This document shows positions 1-5,567 of a DNA stretch of 7,998 bases, piece by piece. How positions within the stretch are numbered: position 1 is the first letter of the stretch; each line of letters opens with the position of its first letter. The notes below the pieces were generated by a model that did no database searches, was not told the origin of the DNA, and was given only the letters and a program-made list of their open reading frames with translations. This stretch comes from Planctomycetota bacterium (lineage in GTDB: Bacteria > Planctomycetota > Phycisphaerae > WQYP01), in NCBI GenBank assembly GCA_021852225.1, contig JAJZOA010000061.1:1-7998 (forward strand). The letters are read 5' to 3'. Both the position numbers and the translations under genes were made by a program.

Positions 1-894
1 CCACATGCGGCCAATATCCGACGTATAACCGTTAAAATCCGGCGCATAATCAAAGATCACCAGTTCGCCGTTCTGCAGAAGCGCGTTATTCCGCCAATAG
101 TGCATCATCCAAATATTGGCGCCGGTGGCAATAATCGGCCTGTAGCCCGCCCCTTGCGCCCCATTGATGCCGAAAATATAATCGGCCGTCGCCGCAAGGT
201 GATATTCAAACAGACCGGGGCGCGTGCACATCATGGCATGGGTGCAAGCCAACGCGGTCAGCGCGGAACTGCGGCGCAGCAACTCAATTTCCGCGGGACT
301 TTTAATCAGGCGATGCTGTTCGAGCACCGGCGAAAGATTGCGGAAGGTCGCCTGCGGATTCAATTGCGAAAGTTCAGACAGCAAGTGCGTCTGAGGCGTG
401 GTCTGGCATGCCAGCGGATCTTCACCGGTCGCGCGGTGCCAGGCGCGAAGGGTATCCTGACACTGCCGATATCCTTCCGGGAACGCCCGTGGAGTGAAAA
501 ATATTTCAGGCTTTTTCAAATCCTGCCGAAGCGCGGCTAAAGGACGCACTTCGTCCAGACCCGCCATCTGGCGGACAAAATCCGCATCCTGCGCCGAAAG
601 TTCCGGACCGTCCGCCTTTTCACGCGCCGCATCACGATCTGGCAGATAAAGTGTCTCTTTGCCGGCGGCGTTGTCCAGCAGCAGATAGGCATGGGGCACT
701 TCCACCCCGGTCAGGTAATAAAAGTCGTTGTCCTGGCGGAACGGGTCGAATCCGCGAACTGCGCCGGCACCCGCCAGAAATGCATGCCCGGTGCCCAGCG
801 AACGCATCAGACGCGCACGGCGGTCGCGCAGTTCCGCGGCGGAAAAATCTTTCTGGAATCGCAATTGCGCATTGCGTGACGGATGGTTATCCAT
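1..894 (-). CDS. pepP: Xaa-Pro aminopeptidase (aminopeptidase P, M24B), 3' end cut by the window edge
   Basis: This gene encodes the first 298 residues of a metallopeptidase that removes the N-terminal residue from peptides with proline in second position, most likely in the cytoplasm. The N-terminal half matches the AMP_N domain, with FRQDNDFYYLTG at about residues 52-63. The linker IKSPAEIELL (about 198-207) is typical of the family and opens the pita-bread catalytic domain. In that domain I see the conserved His265 in WMMHYWRNN, and the first two metal-ligand aspartates, Asp282 (IFDYAPD) and Asp293 (YTSDIGR), 11 residues apart as in M24 enzymes. The remaining His and Glu ligands lie beyond position 1. 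The DYAP/YTSDIGR form differs from the E. coli PepP IDAG form and resembles a variant I recall in other bacterial Xaa-Pro peptidases. The ATG at 894 has a weak purine-rich stretch (AAAGGCG) upstream. It lies 25 bp after the DapA-like gene, so co-transcription is likely. Confidence 0.9.
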   Translation of the reverse strand, partial: MDNHPSRNAQLRFQKDFSAAELRDRRARLMRSLGTGHAFLAGAGAVRGFDPFRQDNDFYYLTGVEVPHAYLLLDNAAGKETLYLPDRDAAREKADGPELSAQDADFVRQMAGLDEVRPLAALRQDLKKPEIFFTPRAFPEGYRQCQDTLRAWHRATGEDPLACQTTPQTHLLSELSQLNPQATFRNLSPVLEQHRLIKSPAEIELLRRSSALTALACTHAMMCTRPGLFEYHLAATADYIFGINGAQGAGYRPIIATGANIWMMHYWRNNALLQNGELVIFDYAPDFNGYTSDIGRMW

Positions 895-919
895 GGTGAT
901 CGCCTTTGTTTGTCCTGAA

Positions 920-1825
920 TTAATTGATTGGAACCTGGGGCCGACTGGCGATCGCCGCGCGCGTCAGGGCAATGATCTGTTCACGCTCGCGGCCCACCAG
1001 CGGCAACCGCGGCGGGCGAACCAGTTCCGTACCATATCCGCATTCCGCCGCAACCAGTTTAATGTACTGCACCAGCTTGACATGCGTATCCAGATGCAGC
1101 AGCGGCGTGTACCACCGGTAAATGGTCCGGGCTTTGGCCAGGTCCCCGGCCATCAGCAACTTCCAGAAATAACAGGACTCTCGCGGAAACGCATTGACCA
1201 GGCCGGAAATCCAGCCGCAGGCCCCCAGCGCGTGGCTTTCCAGTACCAGATCGTCCACGCCGCAAAGCAATTTGAACCGCTCGCCGCAGGTATTATATAT
1301 ATCCGTTATCCGTCGCGGATTCTCGGATGATTCCTTAATGGCCTCCACCATTGGAAGATCGGCCAGTTCCAGAAAGGTTTCCGGCTGCATATCGACCCCA
1401 TAGGTGACCGGATTGTTGTACACCAGCATCGGGCGGTCGGTGGCTCGCGCAATGGCCCGGAAGTGTGCCACTGTTTCGCGACGGTCGCTTTTATACACCA
1501 TGGCCGGCAGAACCATCAGGCCGTCCACACCCGCCTCCGCGGCTTGCCCGGCTGCGCGGCAGGCCTGTTTCGTGGTATATTCCGCGACGCCGGAAATAAC
1601 CGGTACCCGCCCGGCGACATGCCGCGTGGTTTGCGACAGAAGTTCCAGTTTTTCCGGCACTTCCAGCGAGCAATTTTCGCCAACCGTTCCCAGCATCACC
1701 AGGCCATGAACGCCAGCATCTATCATTATATCAATATGGGCCAATGTGGCCGATATATCCAACGCTCCATCATTTCCGAATTGTGTGCAGACCGCCGGAA
1801 TGACACCATGCCATGTCAACGCCAT
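920..1825 (-). CDS. DapA/N-acetylneuraminate lyase family protein (class I aldolase or deaminase-type lyase), exact substrate unknown
   Basis: This 301-residue protein has the usual length and TIM-barrel pattern of the DHDPS/NAL superfamily, whose members form a Schiff base between a lysine and a 2-oxoacid. Visible motifs are the substrate-carboxylate loop GTVGE (46-50), the catalytic tyrosine in YNNPVTYG (Tyr136) and the Schiff-base Lys164 in EAIKESS. It is probably not a true dihydrodipicolinate synthase. The second Thr of the GTTGE loop is Val48, and the arginine two residues after the YNxP proline that binds the semialdehyde carboxylate in DapA is Thr141. Other family roles include 2-keto-3-deoxy sugar acid aldolases, 4-hydroxy-2-oxoglutarate aldolase and pyrroline-4-hydroxy-2-carboxylate deaminase; I cannot choose among them from sequence alone. 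The start is well supported by AAGGAG five bases upstream of the ATG. It sits 25 bp before the aminopeptidase gene and probably heads that two-gene unit. Confidence 0.88.
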   Translation of the reverse strand: MALTWHGVIPAVCTQFGNDGALDISATLAHIDIMIDAGVHGLVMLGTVGENCSLEVPEKLELLSQTTRHVAGRVPVISGVAEYTTKQACRAAGQAAEAGVDGLMVLPAMVYKSDRRETVAHFRAIARATDRPMLVYNNPVTYGVDMQPETFLELADLPMVEAIKESSENPRRITDIYNTCGERFKLLCGVDDLVLESHALGACGWISGLVNAFPRESCYFWKLLMAGDLAKARTIYRWYTPLLHLDTHVKLVQYIKLVAAECGYGTELVRPPRLPLVGREREQIIALTRAAIASRPQVPIN

Positions 1826-1830
1826 ACAGA

Positions 1831-1836
1831 CTCCTT
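1831..1836 (-). promoter_or_regulatory. Strong Shine-Dalgarno site of the DapA-like gene
   Basis: The minus strand reads AAGGAG, followed by five bases and then ATG at 1825. This is the clearest ribosome binding site in the window and fixes the start of the DapA-like gene. Confidence 0.8.
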
Positions 1837-1862
1837 TACCGCGGGAATCGCAAGTCCAACGC

Positions 1863-1896
1863 CGGCAGCCAGCTCCGGCCGGTTGAAAGGCTGCCG
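1863..1896 (-). repeat. 8-bp perfect inverted repeat in the leader of the DapA-like gene
   Basis: CGGCAGCC at 1863-1870 pairs with GGCTGCCG at 1889-1896 around an 18-base loop that itself contains the palindrome CCGGCCGG (1875-1882). It lies 38 bp upstream of the DapA-like start codon, so in the transcript it could form a GC-rich 5' leader stem. No T run follows on either strand, so it is not a standard intrinsic terminator. Confidence 0.45.
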
Positions 1897-2033
1897 CAGA
1901 CCGCGTTCCCTACAAAAGATTAGCGTGACGGATAAAAGCTGCAAGCGAACGCCGCCAAACACCCTCATTCAATTTCGAGTGGATACATGGGAAACAGCTT
2001 TTAAATACGGACGAATGCGGATAAACCGGCCGG
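1875..2033. repeat. Nested inverted-repeat pairs in the spacer
   Basis: CCGGCCGGTT at 1875-1884 is the exact reverse complement of AACCGGCCGG at 2024-2033. Inside this pair, TAAAAGCTG at 1933-1941 is the exact reverse complement of CAGCTTTTA at 1995-2003. The two pairs can nest but do not share a centre: the left gap is 48 bases and the right gap 20. They could be operator half-sites, parts of a structured leader RNA, or remains of a small mobile element; I cannot tell which. Confidence 0.4.
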
Positions 2034-2043
2034 CGGTGGAAAA

Positions 2044-3042
2044 TCAGGAATTCCGCTCTATTTTTTCAGGTGCTGTTTTCATGCCGCCCCGGTCAAAATG
2101 TTCCCCGACGGTCGACTGGGAATGGTCGGGTGTAAACAACATCGGCTCTTCCCGCGCTGGCTGGCAATTCGGACAGTACCAGGACCAGCGGTTATCACAG
2201 CCGCTGCGGTCCACCGCAATTGGCGTGGCACAGATATCGCACGGCTCGCCGGCCCGGTCGAACACACGCCGGGGAACGGGTGGCGCTGCAATTGGCGATA
2301 GCGCCGCGCGGAACAGGGCCATCATCAGGTCCAGAGCCACGGTGGCCAGATGATCCAACTCTTCCCGTGAAAGCGTGGTGATATGCGTTGATGGATGCAC
2401 ACGGGCGGCAAAAAGAATTTCACATTTCGTCTGATTGCCGATACCCGCGGCTACATTCTGTTCCAGCAATGCCTGGGAAATGGTTTTACCGCCCTCATGC
2501 CGCAGCCGGTAAACCCACTGAGTTTTGGAAAACTGATCGGCAAGTATGTCCGGACCCATTGAGCTAAGCTCCGGATGCCGCAGCAGGCCTTCTGTCAGCA
2601 GAATTAAAAACAAGGGACGGCCAGAAAGACAGATGCGCCGTCCGTCCGTCAGGGTCATGCGCAACAGTGGGCGTCGCCCCGGCGTCAGCAACAGCGGCGA
2701 AACCGCCGGTGGAACAATGACGGCTGGCGGCGGTGCCAGGGGCGCTCCGGCCATGCCAACGGACCGAAGCAAGGAGGGTCCCGACCCCGCATCCGGCTCT
2801 GGAAATTCTATCGACCACCGCCAGCGGCGCAACGGATAGCAGGCCCAGCTTATGCCATGACTGAAATTCCATAACATCCACCGGCCATGGGAATAGACCC
2901 GGCGAATATGCTGTCCGGCGCAATGCTTCAACAGCACATTGGCCTGCCAGCGGTCCGCAGGAACATCAATCCTTGCCACCAGTTGATTAAATAACAACTG
3001 ATTCAACCGATGTGCCAAGGCTTTGATCTGTGGTCCGTCCAT
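2044..3042 (-). CDS. Divergent Nei/Fpg-family DNA glycosylase (endonuclease VIII-like) with altered catalytic residues
   Basis: The protein has 332 residues from the ATG at 3042. Family members excise oxidised bases using an N-terminal proline amine. The N-terminus MDGPQIKALAHRL aligns with MPEGPEIRRAADNL of Nei. The mid-region HPELSSMGPDIL (157-168) matches the Nei HPFLQRVGPDVL. The H2TH core AAGIGNQTKCEILFAARVHP (198-217) contains the conserved Asn203. The C-terminal zinc finger has CDIC (268-271) and CPNC (290-293), with 18 residues between rather than the usual 16, and keeps the DNA-binding Arg285 before it. Oddly, the Pro is absent, the Glu is Asp2, and the catalytic Lys of RGKALL is Arg54 (SHGRWML). 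There is also a Pro-rich insertion at about 81-123. A start at 3063 would add seven residues and overlap sucD by 17 bp. I prefer 3042 because it fits the family N-terminus and lies 4 bp after the sucD stop, suggesting translational coupling. Confidence 0.82.
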   Translation of the reverse strand: MDGPQIKALAHRLNQLLFNQLVARIDVPADRWQANVLLKHCAGQHIRRVYSHGRWMLWNFSHGISWACYPLRRWRWSIEFPEPDAGSGPSLLRSVGMAGAPLAPPPAVIVPPAVSPLLLTPGRRPLLRMTLTDGRRICLSGRPLFLILLTEGLLRHPELSSMGPDILADQFSKTQWVYRLRHEGGKTISQALLEQNVAAGIGNQTKCEILFAARVHPSTHITTLSREELDHLATVALDLMMALFRAALSPIAAPPVPRRVFDRAGEPCDICATPIAVDRSGCDNRWSWYCPNCQPAREEPMLFTPDHSQSTVGEHFDRGGMKTAPEKIERNS

Positions 3043-3046
3043 GGTT

Positions 3047-3946
3047 TTATCCAGTTGTCGCATGTTTCAGGGTACGGCCGATGTCCGCCGGGGAATCACA
3101 CACATGTATTCCCGCTTTCGTCATGGCGGAAATCTTGCTTTGCGCCGTGCCTTCGCCACCACTTATAATAGCACCCGCATGGCCCATGCGTTTGCCCGGC
3201 GGGGCGGTTCGGCCGGCAATGAACCCGATAACCGGCTTGGTGACATTGGTCCGGATAAAGTCCGCCGCCTGTTCCTCAGCCGTCCCACCAATTTCACCAA
3301 TCATCACGATGGCGTCCGTGCCGCTATCTTTCTGAAATAGCGAGATCACGTCAATAAAATCCATGCCCTTGACCGGATCTCCGCCGATGCCCACACACGT
3401 GCTTTGGGACCAGCCAAGCTGGCTCGTCTGCCAGACGGCTTCATAGGTCAGCGTACCGGAACGGCTCACGATGCCGACGGCCTTTTTTCCGGACGCGGGC
3501 GGCTCGTGAATGTATCCCGGCATAATGCCTATCTTGCATTCCCCCGGTGTTATGACACCCGGGCAGTTGGGGCCGATAAGCCGGACGGAATCTCCAAAAT
3601 CCGCGAGAAATTTTTTCGTGCGAACCATGTCCAAAACGGGAATACCCTCCGTGATCGCCACAATCAGCTTAATTCCCGCCGCCGCGGCTTCACAGATTGC
3701 ATCCGCCGCAAATGGCGGTGGAACAAATATCATGGTGGCGTTGGCACCAGTGTTGCGCACGGCCTGTTCAACCGTATCAAACACCGGCAGACCGTTGGCA
3801 TCTTTTGTGCCGCCTTTGCCGGGACTTGTGCCACCCACCATCTTCGTGCCGTAATCCAGACACCCTTTGGTGTGGAATGCGCCGCCGCCGCCACCGGTTA
3901 TTCCCTGGCAGATCACGCGGGTATTTTTATCAACTAAAATTGCCAT
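3047..3946 (-). CDS. sucD: Succinyl-CoA synthetase (ADP-forming type), alpha subunit
   Basis: This is the alpha subunit of the TCA-cycle enzyme that converts succinyl-CoA plus ADP (or GDP) and phosphate to succinate, CoA and ATP (or GTP). It is 299 residues, close to the E. coli SucD length of 289. The N-terminus [18 protein letters not shown] matches the CoA-binding Rossmann domain. Other strong matches are [24 protein letters not shown] (125-140), [11 protein letters not shown] (161-171), GIGGDP and [10 protein letters not shown]. The phosphorylated active-site histidine is His256 in [11 protein letters not shown]. The CoA loop reads TGGGGGAFH where E. coli has TGSQGTFH, one residue longer and encoded by a run of GGC codons. 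A GGAG sequence eight bases before the ATG supports the start. It follows sucC by 62 bp and should be co-transcribed with it. Confidence 0.97.
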   Translation of the reverse strand: MAILVDKNTRVICQGITGGGGGAFHTKGCLDYGTKMVGGTSPGKGGTKDANGLPVFDTVEQAVRNTGANATMIFVPPPFAADAICEAAAAGIKLIVAITEGIPVLDMVRTKKFLADFGDSVRLIGPNCPGVITPGECKIGIMPGYIHEPPASGKKAVGIVSRSGTLTYEAVWQTSQLGWSQSTCVGIGGDPVKGMDFIDVISLFQKDSGTDAIVMIGEIGGTAEEQAADFIRTNVTKPVIGFIAGRTAPPGKRMGHAGAIISGGEGTAQSKISAMTKAGIHVCDSPADIGRTLKHATTG

Positions 3947-3954
3947 GATGTTTT

Positions 3955-3958
3955 CTCC
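3955..3958 (-). promoter_or_regulatory. Shine-Dalgarno site of sucD
   Basis: The minus strand reads CGGAGAA upstream of the sucD ATG at 3946, with GGAG eight bases away. The site lies in the 62-bp sucC-sucD gap, which otherwise shows no clear promoter or terminator. Confidence 0.65.
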
Positions 3959-4008
3959 GTTAATGCCTGACGCAAGGCGTTGGCGATTTTTTGCTAATGG
4001 TTTTGTGG

Positions 4009-5178
4009 TCAGCGGGTTGCGGCAACAATTTTCTTTGCCGCGTCATTCAAATCGGTGGCTGTCTGCAGTGTAGGCAGCGCATGTCTCGCACCGGCCAGGA
4101 TTTCACGCGCCTGATCCACATTGGTACCCTCCAGCCGCACCACCACCGGAACGCTGAAGCCCACCTCGCGACCGGCTTGTATCAGCGCTTCGGCGATCAG
4201 GTCGCAGCGGGCAATTCCGCCAAAAATATTTACCAGAACGCCCTTTACTTTTTTATCCGCCAGCAGGATCCGGAACGCCTCCACGGCTCCTTCGGCTTTG
4301 ACGCCGCCGCCGACATCCAGAAAATTCGCAGGTGATCCGCCATGCAACTGAATCACATCCATGGTGGACATGGCCAGTCCGGCGCCGTTGACCAAACAGG
4401 CAATATCGCCATCCAACTTGATATAGTTAAGGCTGGCCGCCGCTGCGCGAATTTCCAGCGGGTCGGTTTCCGCATCGTCCTTTAAGGCGGTAATGTCCGG
4501 ATGGCGGAACAACGCATTGTCATCAAAAACAACTTTGGCATCTATAGCCAGCAGTTTACCTTCCTTGGTCAGCACCAGCGGATTGATTTCCGTGATGGAG
4601 CAATCGTAACGCACGAAAAATGCCGCCAGTTTCAGAAGCATATCCGCGAATACCTGCGCGTTTTTTCCGGAAAAGCCTAACGCCACTGCGGTATTGCGAG
4701 CCTGATATGGCTGCAGGCCCAATGCCGGGTGCAACGGTTCTTTAATAATCGCTTCCGGATGTTCATGGGCGACGGTTTCAATTTCAACCCCACCCTGGGC
4801 TGATGCAATAACGCTGGCGGTTGCTTTGGCGCGATCCAGCACCAGGCCTACGTAATATTCATGGGCTATGTCCACCGCCCCGGCCACCAGCAGTTTATGA
4901 ACACCAATGCCCTCCGGCCCGGTTTGCGGGCTGACCATGCGGTTGGCCAGCATGAATTCCGCCGCCGCTCGCGCTTCGGCAGCGCTGCGGACAAGTTTTA
5001 CGAAGCCCGCTTTGCCGCGGCCGCCCGCGAACACCTGGGCTTTAATAACCTGAACCGCCAAGCCGTTTTCAGCATAGGCTTTTTCGGCTTCGGCGGCGGA
5101 TTGCACCACCCGCGCGGGCGGTACTGCGATGCCCGCCCGGGAAAGCAGGTCGCGGGCCTGATATTCGTGAATTTTCAT
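4009..5178 (-). CDS. sucC: Succinyl-CoA synthetase (ADP-forming type), beta subunit
   Basis: This is the nucleotide-binding partner of SucD. From the ATG at 5178 the protein has 389 residues, against 388 in E. coli, beginning [12 protein letters not shown] as expected for the ATP-grasp domain. Residues 46-60 carry [15 protein letters not shown], the nucleotide-binding region. The EINPL motif (197-201) and AIDAKV place Asn199 and Asp213 exactly where the E. coli magnesium ligands lie. The C-terminal ligase-CoA domain contains [12 protein letters not shown] (263-274), [15 protein letters not shown] (278-292), [15 protein letters not shown] and [11 protein letters not shown]. An in-frame TTG at 5187 would add three residues, but a GGAG at 5192-5189 is ten bases from the ATG and only one from the TTG, so the ATG is preferred. 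It is the first gene of a probable sucC-sucD-glycosylase operon, with its promoter in the divergent region to the right. ADP or GDP preference cannot be read safely from the sequence. Confidence 0.97.
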   Translation of the reverse strand: MKIHEYQARDLLSRAGIAVPPARVVQSAAEAEKAYAENGLAVQVIKAQVFAGGRGKAGFVKLVRSAAEARAAAEFMLANRMVSPQTGPEGIGVHKLLVAGAVDIAHEYYVGLVLDRAKATASVIASAQGGVEIETVAHEHPEAIIKEPLHPALGLQPYQARNTAVALGFSGKNAQVFADMLLKLAAFFVRYDCSITEINPLVLTKEGKLLAIDAKVVFDDNALFRHPDITALKDDAETDPLEIRAAAASLNYIKLDGDIACLVNGAGLAMSTMDVIQLHGGSPANFLDVGGGVKAEGAVEAFRILLADKKVKGVLVNIFGGIARCDLIAEALIQAGREVGFSVPVVVRLEGTNVDQAREILAGARHALPTLQTATDLNDAAKKIVAATR

Positions 5179-5567
5179 CTTGGGCAAACTCCGTAGTTAC
5201 AAAGAAAGGAAAGATAAGGCAAATGGGGTAAAAATTAAATGGGCTGTGAAAAAAATGTGGCTTCCAGTGCGGCCTTACGCTAACTGCCGCGGACGCCAGA
5301 GTTTGGACGGCCGGGCTGCCCCCTGGTGATGCGATCGGCTGTGCCCCGGCAGTGGCAGCGCGAAATTCGGTAGATGGAACATGGCACTTTAGTGGAATTC
5401 TGTTCAATGTGGTTGCACGATGAAGGACATTGAATGCGATTTGCCGCTGTGGTGCACCAAAATAAAATGGCAGCCGTGTGATCGTTTCTTTTAGTGGGAC
5501 TGCCTGGTAATAAACCACGCTCCAGGACGTTGTGGATTCCATGACTCACGGGCATTGCGGCACAAAA
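5179..5567. promoter_or_regulatory. Divergent intergenic region between sucC and the secreted beta-helix gene
   Basis: About 390 bp without a convincing gene. It should contain divergent promoters for sucC (minus) and the beta-helix gene (plus). The stretch just upstream of sucC (about 5200-5260) is AT-rich with short A and T runs; TTATCT (5218-5213, minus) is a possible -10, but no good -35 accompanies it. On the plus side TAATAA (5508-5513) is a weak -10 candidate. The octamer TTTAGTGG occurs twice (about 5388-5395 and 5491-5498), and a 10-bp palindrome lies at 5450-5459. Minus-strand open frames crossing this region have no recognisable product, and one of them runs on into sucC in another frame, so I do not call them. 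Confidence 0.5.
5450..5459. repeat. Perfect 10-bp palindrome, possible operator
   Basis: The sequence TGGTGCACCA is self-complementary over its full length and lies near the middle of the divergent region, about 110 bp before the beta-helix gene. A dimeric regulator could bind it, but a palindrome of this length can also occur by chance. Confidence 0.3.

Larger units (their letters stand above)
1826..2043 (-). other. 218-bp spacer: leader of the DapA-like gene with several inverted repeats
   Basis: I see no convincing gene here. The spacer follows the glycosylase gene and precedes the DapA-like gene, so it should hold the promoter and leader of the downstream pair. A weak promoter candidate on the minus strand is TTGCAG (1944-1939), 16 bases, then TAATCT (1922-1917); each hexamer matches the consensus at only three positions. 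No hairpin followed by a T run, as a rho-independent terminator would need, is visible after the glycosylase stop. Inverted repeats are listed separately. Confidence 0.5.

Noticed and set aside
100..540. Plus-strand open frame of 146 codons
   Set aside because: It lies entirely antisense to the clearly coding Xaa-Pro aminopeptidase and is rich in Arg/Gly/Gln with no recognisable motif.
1290..1302. TTATATATATCC-like run, also seen near 7313-7324
   Set aside because: Both copies lie inside coding regions and encode Ile/Tyr-rich strands; the match is short and most likely chance.
1463..2353. Plus-strand open frame of 296 codons
   Set aside because: It runs antisense to the DapA-like gene, across the spacer and into the glycosylase gene; its translation has no domain pattern, whereas the minus-strand genes have clear family motifs.
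3043..3063. Earlier ATG at 3063 for the glycosylase gene
   Set aside because: It would overlap sucD by 17 bp, has no ribosome site, and adds residues before the position where the family normally starts.
3947..4008. Possible terminator or attenuator in the sucC-sucD gap
   Set aside because: Only a four-base-pair stem (GCCT/AGGC) with no T run is visible.
5069..5555. Two minus-strand open frames (157 and 91 codons) upstream of sucC
   Set aside because: The longer overlaps the start of sucC in another frame, and neither has a recognisable product or ribosome site; the region fits a divergent promoter region better.
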